Shown here piece after piece: positions 14,732 to 24,236 of a DNA stretch of 64,000 bases. The DNA comes from Chitinophaga rhizophila (GTDB taxonomy: Bacteria; Bacteroidota; Bacteroidia; Chitinophagales; Chitinophagaceae), in the NCBI RefSeq assembly GCF_019492185.1, contig NZ_JAICCF010000003.1:744001-808000 (forward strand). Reading direction: 5' to 3'. The position numbers and the translations under genes were made by a program. The notes beneath the pieces are model-generated. The model was not told where the DNA came from and searched no databases. It was given only the letters and a program-made list of their open reading frames with translations. Each line of letters begins with the position of its first letter. Position 1 is the first letter of the stretch.

Positions 14732-16711
14732 CTAATAATTTGCTAACTGCTGTATACATTGATGCATACGCGTTTTCGCCAGGAAATTTTTCTCCAGCTC
14801 AGCCGCAAAAGGTACCGGTGTATCAAGGCCGGCACAACGCATTACCGGGGCATCCAGCAGGGCAAAGCAATGCTCGGCAATCCAGGCGGCAATCTCTCCT
14901 CCTAGTCCGCCGGTAAGGGTATCTTCATGCAGGATCAGCACCTTGCCGGTAGCCTCAACAGCAGTTTTAATGGCAGTATAGTCCAGCGGCTGTAAGGTGC
15001 GCAGGTCGAGTATGTATAATGAGCGTTCCGGATGCTGCTGTGCATACTCCATAGCCCAAAGTACCCCGCTGCCATAGGTAATAATGCTGATATCATCCCC
15101 GCTCTGAACTTGCCTGGCTTTCCCGATCTCAATGGTATACCAGTCTTCGGGTACTGGTCCGCTGATACTGCGGTACAACGCTTTATGCTCAAAATATAAC
15201 ACCGGGTTTGGATCTGCGAATGCGGCAAGCAGCAAGCCTTTAGCATCGGCCGGAGTAGAGGGGTAAACTACCTTTAACCCTGGTACATGGGTGAACCAGG
15301 CTTCATTGCTCTGGGAATGGAACGGGCCTGCACCTACACCGGCACCGGCGGGAAGCCGGAGTACCACATCTGCATTTTGTCCCCAGCGGTAGTGAATCTT
15401 GGCTAGGTTATTCACAATCTGATTAAATCCACAGGTCACAAAGTCACCAAACTGCATCTCCACCATACTTTTATATCCCATGATGGACAGTCCGAGTGCT
15501 GCGCCGATAATAGCACTTTCACAAAGCGGAGTATTCCTGACCCTATCTTTTCCGAATTTAGCGGAAAGGCCTTCTGTTATCTTGAAAGCGCCTCCGTATT
15601 CCGCAATATCCTGTCCCATGAGGACAAGATTGGGATAACGTTCCATTGCCTGATGAAGCGCTTCGGAAATAGCATTAATGAAGCGCTTCTCGTGCACAGT
15701 GGTAGCAGCCGGAGGTGGTTCTACCGGTATAGCAGGTGCATATATATCCAGTAATTCGTCTCCGATGGTGACGGCAGGAGCAGGGGCAATCAGCGCCTCA
15801 TGGATATCGTGTTCTATATCCTGGCGGATCGTTTCCCGGATTTGACGGGTAGTTTGTTCATCCAGCAGGTGAAGATATTGAAGGAAACCTTCAAAGTGCC
15901 GGACAGGATCCTGTTGAGCCCATTCTTCCAGCAGAGCGGCAGGTACGTATTTGGTCCCGCTGGCTTCTTCATGTCCCCGCATACGGAAGGTCATTGCCTC
16001 AATAAGCACAGGTTGTTGCTCATGCAAGGCATGCTGTTTTGCTTCTTTAACTGCATGATAGACTTCGAGTAGGTTATTACCATTGATACGCATACCACGC
16101 ATGCCATATCCGGTAGCGCGTTGTACCAGTTGCTCGCAACGGTATTGCTCTTCAACCGGAGTACTAAGGCCGTAGCCGTTGTTTTCTATGAGGAATATGA
16201 CAGGCAGGCCCCATACTGCAGCTACATTGAGGGCTTCATGAAACTCTCCTTCACTGGTACCTCCCTCGCCGGTAAATGCCAGGGAGACCTTATTTTCTTG
16301 TCTGAGTTGATGTGCGAGTGCTATGCCATCAGCAATAGAAAGCTGAGGCCCCAGGTGGGATATCATGCCACATATATGATGCTGCCGGCTACCAAAGTGG
16401 AAAGAGCGTTCACGCCCTTTGCTGAAGCCCAGCGGACTACCCTGCCATTGGTGAAACAGCTGTTGCAGGGACATCTGCCGGGTAGTGAATACACCCAGGT
16501 TGCGGTGCAAAGGAAGTATCCATTCATCAGCATCCAAAGCTAAGGTAGCTCCAACAGCAATAGCCTCCTGACCGATACCGGAAAACCATTTAGTCACTTT
16601 TCCCTGGCGTAGCAGTAACAGCATTTTCTCCTCTACCAGCCGGGGGTACAGTAGCTTCCTGTAAAAGGTCAGCAGCTCTTCATCACTGATATGTGCACGT
16701 TCAAAGTACAT
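14732..16711 (-). CDS. fused 2-oxoacid dehydrogenase E1 (alpha and beta subunits in one chain)
   Basis: This 659-residue protein joins E1-alpha (residues 1-320) to E1-beta (residues 340-659). The alpha half has the thiamine diphosphate motif GEGGTSEGEFHEAL ending in ENNGYG; the beta half has GQDIAEYGGAFKIT and the ESAIIGAALG stretch. It should decarboxylate a branched-chain 2-oxoacid or pyruvate and pass the acyl group to an E2, which is not in this window. Fused E1 proteins are common in Bacteroidota. ATG at 16711 was preferred over the TTG at 16726, which would overlap the upstream gene. Confidence 0.88.
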   Translation of the reverse strand: MYFERAHISDEELLTFYRKLLYPRLVEEKMLLLLRQGKVTKWFSGIGQEAIAVGATLALDADEWILPLHRNLGVFTTRQMSLQQLFHQWQGSPLGFSKGRERSFHFGSRQHHICGMISHLGPQLSIADGIALAHQLRQENKVSLAFTGEGGTSEGEFHEALNVAAVWGLPVIFLIENNGYGLSTPVEEQYRCEQLVQRATGYGMRGMRINGNNLLEVYHAVKEAKQHALHEQQPVLIEAMTFRMRGHEEASGTKYVPAALLEEWAQQDPVRHFEGFLQYLHLLDEQTTRQIRETIRQDIEHDIHEALIAPAPAVTIGDELLDIYAPAIPVEPPPAATTVHEKRFINAISEALHQAMERYPNLVLMGQDIAEYGGAFKITEGLSAKFGKDRVRNTPLCESAIIGAALGLSIMGYKSMVEMQFGDFVTCGFNQIVNNLAKIHYRWGQNADVVLRLPAGAGVGAGPFHSQSNEAWFTHVPGLKVVYPSTPADAKGLLLAAFADPNPVLYFEHKALYRSISGPVPEDWYTIEIGKARQVQSGDDISIITYGSGVLWAMEYAQQHPERSLYILDLRTLQPLDYTAIKTAVEATGKVLILHEDTLTGGLGGEIAAWIAEHCFALLDAPVMRCAGLDTPVPFAAELEKNFLAKTRMHQCIQQLANY

Positions 16712-16722
16712 GGTGTAAAAAC

Positions 16723-17070
16723 TCAATCGTTATCACTTCCCGCGATGCTATGCATAATACCACTAACGATGGTCAGCACTATACTGAATATAAGCGCCCA
16801 GAAGAATCCATCCACCGCAAATCCTTTCACCAGTTTCGCCGCCAGCAGGATAATAATCGCGTTGATGACAAACAGGAATAGACCGAGCGTAAGTATGGTA
16901 GCCGGCAGTGTCAGTATTATCAGAATAGGCTTAACCAGCAAATTCAAGATAGCTAATACTAATGCGAGTATAAGCGCAGTAACAAAACTATTGATCTTTA
17001 CGCCGGGTAGTACGTAGGAAGAAACCATTGCTGCCAGGGCAGTTACCAGTAAACGAATCAGAAAGTTCAT
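16723..17070 (-). CDS. phage holin family 4-TM protein (YvlD-like)
   Basis: This 115-residue protein has four hydrophobic segments (about residues 3-20, 28-52, 56-80 and 88-110). It carries features of the YvlD/mycobacterial 4-TM family, such as SSYVLPGVKI near residue 17 and the central NLLVKPILIILTLPATILTL. Its function is unknown; relatives are membrane stress-linked. It lies 11 bases upstream of the E1 gene and 47 downstream of the isomerase-like gene, so it may be co-transcribed with both. Confidence 0.8.
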   Translation of the reverse strand: MNFLIRLLVTALAAMVSSYVLPGVKINSFVTALILALVLAILNLLVKPILIILTLPATILTLGLFLFVINAIIILLAAKLVKGFAVDGFFWALIFSIVLTIVSGIMHSIAGSDND

Positions 17071-17117
17071 AGGGATGAAATTTCCGGGAAGGTAACAAAA
17101 ATTGGCTTTACCCCAGA

Positions 17118-18044
17118 TTACAGGAAGTTATCACTTTCTCTGTAGGCTTTGATGAGCGCCTGTTCTCCTTCCTTACCTGGAAATGCATTACCATGTTCCA
17201 TACCCAGAATGCCTTTGAATCCTTTTTTGTGGAGATGTTTGAAGATATTTTTGTAGTTGATCTCACCGGAAGTAGGTTCTTTACGTCCGGGGTTATCTCC
17301 GATCTGTATATAGGCAATTTCATCCCAGCACATGTCCATGATTGGAATCAGGTTGCCGGTATTGCGTTGCATATGGTAGATGTCGTAGAGTATTTTACAG
17401 CTGGGACTGTTAACAGCTTTACAGATGCTATAGCTTTGTTCTGCTGTACGAAGAAACAGGTCAGGATTATCGCTTAACGGCTCCATAACCATGATGAGGC
17501 CTTCTTTCTCCAGCACATCTGCACCCATCCGGAATGCTTCAATGACATGAGCAGTCTGTACCCCGATAGGCAGGTTACGTTCAAAGTAGCCGGGAACAAC
17601 GGTCGCCCATTTGGCATTCACACGTTTGGCTGTTTCCAGGGCCTTCTTACATTCCTTTACGAAGGTGTCTTTAAATTCCTGTTTGCCGCTGGTAAGGGAA
17701 ACCTTCCAGTTATCTCCGGCATCAATTACAAATACACCCATCTGCATACCCAGTTTACTGAGCAGTTTGCCTACCTTTTCCTGTTCTGCCGTGTCGCGTT
17801 TCATCAGACCATTATCTTCTATAGACCGGAAGCCCTGGTCATACATGAACTGTATCTGATCAAGGAAGTTGGCTCCTGCGCTGTTTTTGAACATACCATC
17901 GTGCGGAGCGTAATTCAGGTTAAAGGTTTTGCCTGCCTGATCTTTTTCTGTAGGAGAATGATTGATAGCTGCAGCTGCGCCGCCTACTGCCAGTGTGGAG
18001 AGACCTGCCAATGTGCCTTGCTGTAGGAATTTTCTTCTTTCCAT
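17118..18044 (-). CDS. Tat-exported hydroxypyruvate isomerase-like TIM-barrel protein
   Basis: This 308-residue protein has a Tat-like leader (RRKFLQQGTLAGLSTLA) and a xylose-isomerase-like TIM barrel. It shows the hydroxypyruvate isomerase features: MEPLS near residue 188, ILYDIYHMQ near 222, the loop YIQIGDNPGRKEP near 248 and GMEHG near 290, which supply metal ligands. The exact sugar or ketoacid is unknown. Export, together with Tat-exported Gfo/Idh proteins nearby, suggests work on sugar derivatives in the periplasm. A good promoter lies upstream. Confidence 0.82.
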   Translation of the reverse strand: MERRKFLQQGTLAGLSTLAVGGAAAAINHSPTEKDQAGKTFNLNYAPHDGMFKNSAGANFLDQIQFMYDQGFRSIEDNGLMKRDTAEQEKVGKLLSKLGMQMGVFVIDAGDNWKVSLTSGKQEFKDTFVKECKKALETAKRVNAKWATVVPGYFERNLPIGVQTAHVIEAFRMGADVLEKEGLIMVMEPLSDNPDLFLRTAEQSYSICKAVNSPSCKILYDIYHMQRNTGNLIPIMDMCWDEIAYIQIGDNPGRKEPTSGEINYKNIFKHLHKKGFKGILGMEHGNAFPGKEGEQALIKAYRESDNFL

Positions 18045-18072
18045 AACGTTAAAGGGTTGATTGCATGAATGC

Positions 18073-18103
18073 TAAATGTAATCGCTTTTTGATTCTGTTG
18101 CAA
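18073..18103 (-). promoter_or_regulatory. promoter of the isomerase-like gene
   Basis: On the minus strand TTG (18101-18103) is followed after 20 bases by TACATTTA (18073-18080), a near match to TAnnTTTG with ideal spacing. Confidence 0.55.
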
Positions 18104-18141
18104 GGCCGTTGAGCGGAAAGTGTATTTATTACACTCGTTCG

Positions 18142-18157
18142 TGGAAAAAACGTTGCA
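18142..18157 (+). promoter_or_regulatory. sigma-54 -24/-12 promoter
   Basis: TGGAAAAAACGTTGCA has the sigma-54 GG and GC elements at the required spacing and shares TGGAA-N6-TTGCA with the sites at 7891 and 61856. The ATG at 18209 is 52 bases downstream. Confidence 0.65.
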
Positions 18158-18208
18158 TCCCAGCAGATGATTTAATAAATTCACAGGTATTATCTCTTAA
18201 GAAATGTT

Positions 18209-19180
18209 ATGAAAAATAGATTACTGGCATTGTCGCTGGGAAGTATGCTGACTGGTACTGCATTCGCTCAGGAAACTTCTCCCCGGACATTTGCTGCTTA
18301 CGAAGAAAAACTGCCTGGAACAGCTTTCACTTTTAAGATGGTACCTATCCCTGCCGGAGAGGTAACACTCGGTAGTCCCTCCGGAGAAAAAGGCCGGAAT
18401 CAGGATGAAGGGCCGCAGAAGAAGGTAAAAATCAATGCTTTCTGGATGGGGGCGCATGAGGTTACCTTCGAGCAATATGATGTCTATTCCGATCCGGAGA
18501 AAGACAAGACACCCGTTCCGGATGGTATGACAAGACCCAGCCCTCCCTACATTGACCTTACACTTGGTATGGGAAAGGTAGGTGGGTATCCTGCGAATAG
18601 TATGAGTCAGTATGGAGCCCTCATGTATTGTAAATGGCTGTATGCCAAAACAGGGGTTTTCTATCGCCTGCCAACAGAAGCAGAATGGGAATATGCCTGC
18701 CGCGCCGGAGCGTCTACCGCTTATCCTTTTGGCAATGACGCCGGTCAGCTGAAAGAGTATGCCTGGTATGCCGCCAACAGTGATAACAAGTATCATAAGG
18801 TAGGCGAACTGAAGCCTAATGCCTGGGGCTTGTATGATATGCTGGGCAATGTGGCCGAATGGACACTTGATCAATATGACGAAAAGTACCTGGAGAATGC
18901 CGCAACAGACAATCCGTGGACAAAGCCAACCGCTAAAACTCCGAGGACCATCAAAGGTGGCAATTATCATGATGAAGCCACGGCTTTGCGTAGCGCCGGC
19001 AGACTCAAATCTGATCCGAACTGGAACCGGAGGGATCCTCAGATACCGAAGAGCTACTGGTGGAATGCGGACGCACCTTTTGTAGGGTTCCGTGTGGTAC
19101 GCCCGCTAGAACAGCCCAGCAAAGAAGAAGCAGAACGTTTTTTTGAAGAAGTAGTAGATCAGTATAAAGGTGCCAGATAA
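18209..19180 (+). CDS. exported SUMF1/EgtB/PvdO-fold protein lacking the FGE cysteines
   Basis: This 323-residue protein has a signal peptide (about residues 1-20) and a formylglycine-generating-enzyme-like fold: MVPIPAGEVTLGSP, the LPTEAEWEYACRAGA stretch near 155, LGNVAEWTLDQYD near 213, and GFRVVRP near the end. The C-terminal cysteine pair used by true FGE is absent; the stretch before GFRVVR has none. It therefore probably does not make formylglycine and may be a structural or binding member, like gliding proteins GldJ/GldK. It lies downstream of a sigma-54-like promoter. Confidence 0.82.
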   Translation: MKNRLLALSLGSMLTGTAFAQETSPRTFAAYEEKLPGTAFTFKMVPIPAGEVTLGSPSGEKGRNQDEGPQKKVKINAFWMGAHEVTFEQYDVYSDPEKDKTPVPDGMTRPSPPYIDLTLGMGKVGGYPANSMSQYGALMYCKWLYAKTGVFYRLPTEAEWEYACRAGASTAYPFGNDAGQLKEYAWYAANSDNKYHKVGELKPNAWGLYDMLGNVAEWTLDQYDEKYLENAATDNPWTKPTAKTPRTIKGGNYHDEATALRSAGRLKSDPNWNRRDPQIPKSYWWNADAPFVGFRVVRPLEQPSKEEAERFFEEVVDQYKGAR

Positions 19181-19260
19181 GTATGGATTTCACAGGTAAA
19201 TAATAACAGGTCAATAACATATTAGTACATCCCCGATTAACACATAAAAAAACCACTATC

Positions 19261-20598
19261 ATGCAACAGGAAGAACTGCATCAATTCCACGGCAAGTCCC
19301 GCAGGGACTTCGTAAAAGAGTCCTCTTTACTGGCTGGCGGCATGCTCGCTATGCCCATGTTCTCTCAGGCCAATTTCTTTTCGGGCGCAGACAATGTAAT
19401 TAAAGTAGCCCTGATCGGGTGTGGCGGACGAGGTACCGGAGCAGCTGTACAAGCGCTCAGTACTAAACAGAATGTACAGCTGGTAGCAATGGCAGATGCT
19501 TTTGCAGACAGACTGAATAATAGCTTCAATGATATCAAAGGAGAAATAGGCGATCAGCCGGGAAAGCTAAATGTAAAAGAAGAGCACAAGTTTGTAGGAT
19601 TTGATGCTTATCTGAAAGCTATTCCGCTGGCAGATGTAGTTATTCTGGCCACTCCTCCCGGCTTCAGGCCTGTTCACTTTGAAGAGGCAGTAAAGCAAGG
19701 CAAACATATTTTCATGGAAAAACCGGTAGCAACCGATCCTGCCGGAGTGAAAAAAGTGCTGGAGGCTGCCGAAATAGCAAAGTCCAAGAAGCTGAATGTG
19801 GTAGTAGGCTTACAGCGCCGCTATCAGACGTCTTACAGGGAGCTATACAAGCGCTTCCAGGATGGTATTATCGGAGACGTTCTTTCCATGCAGGTATGGT
19901 GGAATCAGGGAGCATTGTGGGTAAAACCGCGTAAACAGGAATATACCGAGATGGAATACCAGATGCGTAACTGGTATTATTTCAACTGGTTATGTGGAGA
20001 TCATATCGTAGAGCAGCATATTCACAATATAGATGTGGGTAACTGGTTCATGAATGACTATCCGGTAACTGCAGTTGGTATGGGAGGACGATCAGTACGT
20101 ACCGGCAAAGAGTTTGGGGAGATCTATGACCACCACTATGTAGAATATCGCTATGGCAATGGAGTTGTGATGAACAGCCAGTGCCGCCACTGGAAAGATG
20201 CTGACAGCAGGGTAGATGAAGAAATTGTGGGCGTAAAAGGCCGGATGCTGATGGATAAGGCTGTGATTAAAGATCACAAAGGTAAAGTGCTATACCAGTT
20301 TGATAAAAAGAACGAGAATCAGCCCTATCAGGCAGAGCATGATGAGCTGTTTGCAGCTATCTCCAAAGGGGAGTATAAGTTCCATGATGCGGAGAGAGCA
20401 GCCAAGACTACGTTGACGGCAATTATTGGTAGACTGGCTACATATTCCGGACAGACAATTGCTTTTGACAAGGCGCTTAATTCCGGTCTGAACCTGCAGC
20501 CTGCAAAGTATGCTTTTGATGCAGCACCGCCTATCACACCAGATGCACAGGGCAATTATGCCTATGCAAAGCCGGGTATCACTAGATATTTCAGCTAA
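19261..20598 (+). CDS. Tat-exported Gfo/Idh/MocA family oxidoreductase
   Basis: This 445-residue protein has a twin-arginine leader (SRRDFVKESSLLAGG), an N-terminal Rossmann fold (VALIGCGGRGTGA near residue 51), and the family's EKPVATDPAG near 157. The C-terminal part contains the family's substrate-binding stretch (HIVEQHIHNIDVGNW near 245). Such enzymes use NAD(P) to oxidise or reduce cyclic sugars and inositols. It follows the SUMF1-like gene by 80 bases on the same strand and ends at a strong terminator. Confidence 0.88.
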   Translation: MQQEELHQFHGKSRRDFVKESSLLAGGMLAMPMFSQANFFSGADNVIKVALIGCGGRGTGAAVQALSTKQNVQLVAMADAFADRLNNSFNDIKGEIGDQPGKLNVKEEHKFVGFDAYLKAIPLADVVILATPPGFRPVHFEEAVKQGKHIFMEKPVATDPAGVKKVLEAAEIAKSKKLNVVVGLQRRYQTSYRELYKRFQDGIIGDVLSMQVWWNQGALWVKPRKQEYTEMEYQMRNWYYFNWLCGDHIVEQHIHNIDVGNWFMNDYPVTAVGMGGRSVRTGKEFGEIYDHHYVEYRYGNGVVMNSQCRHWKDADSRVDEEIVGVKGRMLMDKAVIKDHKGKVLYQFDKKNENQPYQAEHDELFAAISKGEYKFHDAERAAKTTLTAIIGRLATYSGQTIAFDKALNSGLNLQPAKYAFDAAPPITPDAQGNYAYAKPGITRYFS

Positions 20599-20639
20599 GG
20601 CACTGTATATTAGACATCATTTGTAACAATCAGATATTG

Positions 20640-20666
20640 AAGGCTCCTTATAGGAGCCTTCTTTTT
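20640..20666 (+). terminator. terminator of the Gfo/Idh gene
   Basis: AAGGCTCCT (20640-20648) pairs perfectly with AGGAGCCTT (20652-20660) and is followed by CTTTTT. Confidence 0.85.
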
Positions 20667-20678
20667 AGAATAAAATGT

Positions 20679-21989
20679 ATGAGATTATTCCCTGTTGTAT
20701 TATCATGTCTGTTATTTACAGCCTCTCAGAAAACCTTCGCTCAGTATGCGCCTATTAAAAAGTGGGCAGAAGAAGACTTACTCAGAAGTGCGCCATTAAA
20801 ACAGGCCCATGCCGGTATCAGTATTTATGAACCCGCTACCGGCAAATACTGGTATAACTATCAGGAAGATCACTACTTCACCCCTGCATCCAATACCAAG
20901 ATATTTTCTTTATACGCCGGTCTTCGCTTACTGGGAGATTCACTGCCTGCATTACGGTATCTGTCTACAGATTCTGTGTTGTATGTAAAGGGTACTGCGG
21001 ATCCTTCTTTCCTGCATCCGGACTACAAGGTACAGCCAGCCTGGGACCTGTTGCAGCAAACAGGTAAGCCGATTGTTGTTGTGCCGGCAGCGATGGAAAC
21101 AAGACGTTACGGGAATGGGTGGGCATGGAGTGATTATGCAGATGATTATCAGCCGGAATTAAATGAATGGCCGGTATATGGCAATGTTGCACGCGTACGT
21201 CACCATGGCGATACTTTAATGATCACCCCACGCATATTTAACGATACAGCACATATATCTTTTCGCCGTGATAATACGCTTGATGAACTGCTGATTGAAA
21301 GAGATGAACGTACCAACCGCTTTTCAGTAGCCTATAATGCAAACGACAAGCGACTGCAGCAAGAGGAGGTTCCGTTCATTACCGGCGGTATCCAGGATCT
21401 GATCTACCGGTTGCAGGATACATTACATAAACCACTTAGGGCAGCAATGACAGGAGGGCCTGGTACATTTAACCTGTTGAAGGGTATTCCTGCAGATTCC
21501 CTGTATTTGCCCATGATGCACCGTAGTGATAACTTTTTCGCAGAACAGATATTGCTGATGTGTTCATCCTTGCTGTGGGATACGATCAGTACTAAGCGGA
21601 CCATCGATTTTATACAGAAAAGTTATTTATCCAATCTGCCGGATACTCCTAAATGGGTGGATGGATCAGGGCTTTCCCGCTATAACCTGTTTACGCCAAG
21701 AGACTTTGTAAGTGTATTATCCGATATGTATAAGACATACCCCACAGAAAGGTTATATACTTTGTTTCCTACCGGAGGAAAAGGGACTATGAAGAACTAT
21801 TACCGTCAGCAGTTTGTACATGCCAAAACCGGTACACTTACAGGAGTAGTCACGTTGAGTGGTTACCTGGTGACTAAAAAGAATAAGACACTCATTTTCA
21901 GTGTATTGGTAAATAACCATAACAACAGCGCTACAGCAGTGAGGCGCTCTGTAGAAAGCTTTCTTACCCGGATATGGGAGATGTATTAG
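20679..21989 (+). CDS. D-alanyl-D-alanine carboxypeptidase/endopeptidase, PBP4 type (S13)
   Basis: This 436-residue protein has a signal peptide and the three active-site motifs of penicillin-binding proteins: SNTK near residue 68, SDN near 280 and KTG near 382. It should trim or cleave peptidoglycan cross-links in the periplasm. The ATG at 20679 was chosen because it opens the signal peptide; the longer frame begins inside the preceding terminator. Its end overlaps the convergent lipoprotein gene by four bases. Confidence 0.9.
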   Translation: MRLFPVVLSCLLFTASQKTFAQYAPIKKWAEEDLLRSAPLKQAHAGISIYEPATGKYWYNYQEDHYFTPASNTKIFSLYAGLRLLGDSLPALRYLSTDSVLYVKGTADPSFLHPDYKVQPAWDLLQQTGKPIVVVPAAMETRRYGNGWAWSDYADDYQPELNEWPVYGNVARVRHHGDTLMITPRIFNDTAHISFRRDNTLDELLIERDERTNRFSVAYNANDKRLQQEEVPFITGGIQDLIYRLQDTLHKPLRAAMTGGPGTFNLLKGIPADSLYLPMMHRSDNFFAEQILLMCSSLLWDTISTKRTIDFIQKSYLSNLPDTPKWVDGSGLSRYNLFTPRDFVSVLSDMYKTYPTERLYTLFPTGGKGTMKNYYRQQFVHAKTGTLTGVVTLSGYLVTKKNKTLIFSVLVNNHNNSATAVRRSVESFLTRIWEMY

Positions 21990-22630
21990 TGTATACTATG
22001 GTTGACCAGCCGGATGGTATCTGTTGCAGATACCGTTTCAATGTAGCCTACACCAGGAGAATAGTAGTAAGTAGCGACGGTTCCGACAGGGTAGGTCGTT
22101 CCTGCCATTAGAACGGCAGCATCCTGTCGTACAGCGATCACATTCTGATAGGTTTTGCCCATTACCGTCTTTTCAACATCCCTTTCAAGGATATGATATT
22201 GTAATAAACCTGTTTGCGCTACACCGCTCATACTTCCCATGACGGTATCTGTCCAGGTAGCACCTGCGGGATATCCATCCTGCAGAAATAGCCGGTCTCC
22301 TGGTATCAGTTTATAGTCTTCCAGGGACACCGGCGGTTCGTACAGGAAGTATTTACCATTGTCACAACGTACAAACTGGCTGTTATAACCATCATGCAGG
22401 ATGGCATAGCTTTTACCATTGATGGAGGTATCCGCTCTTACGGTTAAAGTATACAGGGAAGCCTCGCCTTTACTATTGATATATTGGTAAATAAATGAAG
22501 AACCTACGGTATAAGGTGCATAGGTGCATGGCGTAGTAGTGATGAGTGCTTCAAGGCTTTTCTCTTTCCGACAGGCATAGATCGCAATAATACTTACAGC
22601 TCCTAACAGAGACAGCAATTTCTTTGGCAT
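21986..22630 (-). CDS. lipoprotein of unknown function
   Basis: This 214-residue product has a lipoprotein signal with the lipobox IYAC (Cys near residue 20). The rest is a beta-rich domain with TYAPYTVGSSFIYQYINSKG and pairs of conserved aromatic residues. I do not recognise a named family. It is convergent with the PBP4 gene, sharing four bases at the stops, and is separated from the next minus-strand gene by a hairpin. Confidence 0.65.
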   Translation of the reverse strand: MPKKLLSLLGAVSIIAIYACRKEKSLEALITTTPCTYAPYTVGSSFIYQYINSKGEASLYTLTVRADTSINGKSYAILHDGYNSQFVRCDNGKYFLYEPPVSLEDYKLIPGDRLFLQDGYPAGATWTDTVMGSMSGVAQTGLLQYHILERDVEKTVMGKTYQNVIAVRQDAAVLMAGTTYPVGTVATYYYSPGVGYIETVSATDTIRLVNHSIH

Positions 22631-22672
22631 AGATTGGCACTATAGTTAGCAATTCATAGGTAGTATAGGATA

Positions 22673-22709
22673 GAATCCCGTAAATGTAGTAAAAAACTTT
22701 ACGGGATTC
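22673..22709 (-). terminator. hairpin between two minus-strand lipoprotein genes
   Basis: GAATCCCGTAAA pairs with TTTACGGGATTC around a 13-base A/T-rich loop, just past the stop at 22739. There is no clear T tract after it. Confidence 0.5.
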
Positions 22710-22738
22710 CAGTATAAAATGTTGAATATCACAATTAG

Positions 22739-24112
22739 TTAATCACATATAACGATGTTAGGGGTGATTGTGCCGTTATTTGCATTTGTGGTCATGGTGG
22801 AGGTTCTGTCTGTACGGTCATCAGTGCCGGTCAGGGTGATATTAACTGCGGAGTTTTCACATCTGACGATGGTGGTACTAAACTTACCCAATGAAATGCT
22901 GGCTGCATAATTCTGTCCGTCTACATTGATGAGGACTTTGCCTGTTACGACGTTGAAGTTATCACAGTCTTTAGCAGTGCCATTGATAACCAGTGAATTA
23001 GATGCAGGAAGCGTTACGCTGACGTTATCTATCTGGGCAGATGTAGTAAATGGACCTATTTCCTGCTGACGAAGTACATTGTCACAGTTGTCTGTAACTG
23101 TCAGTATGAGTGCTGTATTGGCGGGCACCTTACCAAAATAGACACCATCTTCACTAGTGAAGGCATATGCTGGAATAAAGTCTGTTTTAGTTAGTACCGT
23201 CACGCGAAGGTTCGGGATAGCGTTTCCATGCTGGTCTTTTATTCCCGCTGTAAGTACAACAGGTGGGAGCGTAGTGGCGCATAACCAGTAGCCGGCTTTG
23301 GTAGCAGTACCAATATAGTCATTGCCTTCTCTTCTGGCAGTTCCTTTTTGTATCCAGAAGCCTGAGCCAGCATCAAAGTTCCATAATGGGATTTCTTGTG
23401 GGGCGCTGCTGGTTAAAGCAGGCGGTATCATAATCCGGAAGGTAGCTGGCCTGGTGGAATCTACATAAAGCGGTGCGCCTGCATTATCTTCCAGGGTGAA
23501 CACGATCATACTGAATGCGCGTAGTAAGACTTGTCTGTTCTCACTATTGATACCCCGAAGGTCGCCTGGCATCTGATCAGCAGCTGTACTTCCTTCTGGA
23601 TTGATGTAGATAGAGCGGGAGGTTACTGATCCACCATAAGGCTGATTCCCGCCGGTTACAACACCATTGGCAGGGAAGGTCAGCGTTCCCTCCGGGAAGG
23701 CAATAACATCACCGGTACTTCCTGTAAATAGATTTTGACCTTGTAAAAGAAGTTCCAGTTGTACATATTGTAGTTTCTCTTCCCGCACCATCAGTGTACG
23801 GTAACCAGTGAAGTACCCGTTCCTGCGTGCACTTATTAAAGTAGCATCATCCAGAACTGCAATTTTTTCAAGCAGAAAGTATCCATTTACATCAGTAGTG
23901 ACAGTTACTCCGCCGCCGGATACAGTTGCTCCCTGGACTGGCTGTCTTTGTTCATTCAGTACACGGCCTTGTACACTGGTGGTTACAGTTTTGGCTGGAG
24001 GCTCTTCTGGCTCAGGAGGAGTACCTTCATAAGAGAGCTCTTTTCTACAGGCACTTATTGTCAGTAACAAGAGGCAAAGCAGCAGCACCGGGGACAATCT
24101 TAACAAATGCAT
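22739..24112 (-). CDS. surface lipoprotein with carboxypeptidase regulatory-like domain
   Basis: This 457-residue lipoprotein has a lipobox at ISAC (Cys near residue 22), a proline/glutamate linker, then a carboxypeptidase-regulatory-like beta domain (VQGRVLNEQRQPVQGATVSGG near 48). Further beta-sandwich repeats follow, including a second such module near 290-350 (AGIKDQHGNAIPNLRVTVL). This architecture is common for outer-surface proteins of Bacteroidota. No catalytic residues are evident, so it is probably structural or ligand-binding. Confidence 0.78.
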   Translation of the reverse strand: MHLLRLSPVLLLCLLLLTISACRKELSYEGTPPEPEEPPAKTVTTSVQGRVLNEQRQPVQGATVSGGGVTVTTDVNGYFLLEKIAVLDDATLISARRNGYFTGYRTLMVREEKLQYVQLELLLQGQNLFTGSTGDVIAFPEGTLTFPANGVVTGGNQPYGGSVTSRSIYINPEGSTAADQMPGDLRGINSENRQVLLRAFSMIVFTLEDNAGAPLYVDSTRPATFRIMIPPALTSSAPQEIPLWNFDAGSGFWIQKGTARREGNDYIGTATKAGYWLCATTLPPVVLTAGIKDQHGNAIPNLRVTVLTKTDFIPAYAFTSEDGVYFGKVPANTALILTVTDNCDNVLRQQEIGPFTTSAQIDNVSVTLPASNSLVINGTAKDCDNFNVVTGKVLINVDGQNYAASISLGKFSTTIVRCENSAVNITLTGTDDRTDRTSTMTTNANNGTITPNIVICD

Positions 24113-24183
24113 ATGGACAGTAGATGGGGATTAAATGTTTGCAGTAGTAAATATAAAGCTTAAATGGCTGATTAACAAAGAAA

Positions 24184-24210
24184 AGAAGGCAGTCGGAGTG
24201 ACTGCCTTCT
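24184..24210 (-). terminator. terminator of the GMC/Gfo-Idh operon
   Basis: AGAAGGCAGTC (24184-24194) pairs with GACTGCCTTCT (24200-24210). On the minus strand it is followed by a T-rich run. The stop codon of the operon's last gene is at 24237. Confidence 0.85.
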
Positions 24211-24236
24211 GTATAAATCTCAGTATAATATGATTG

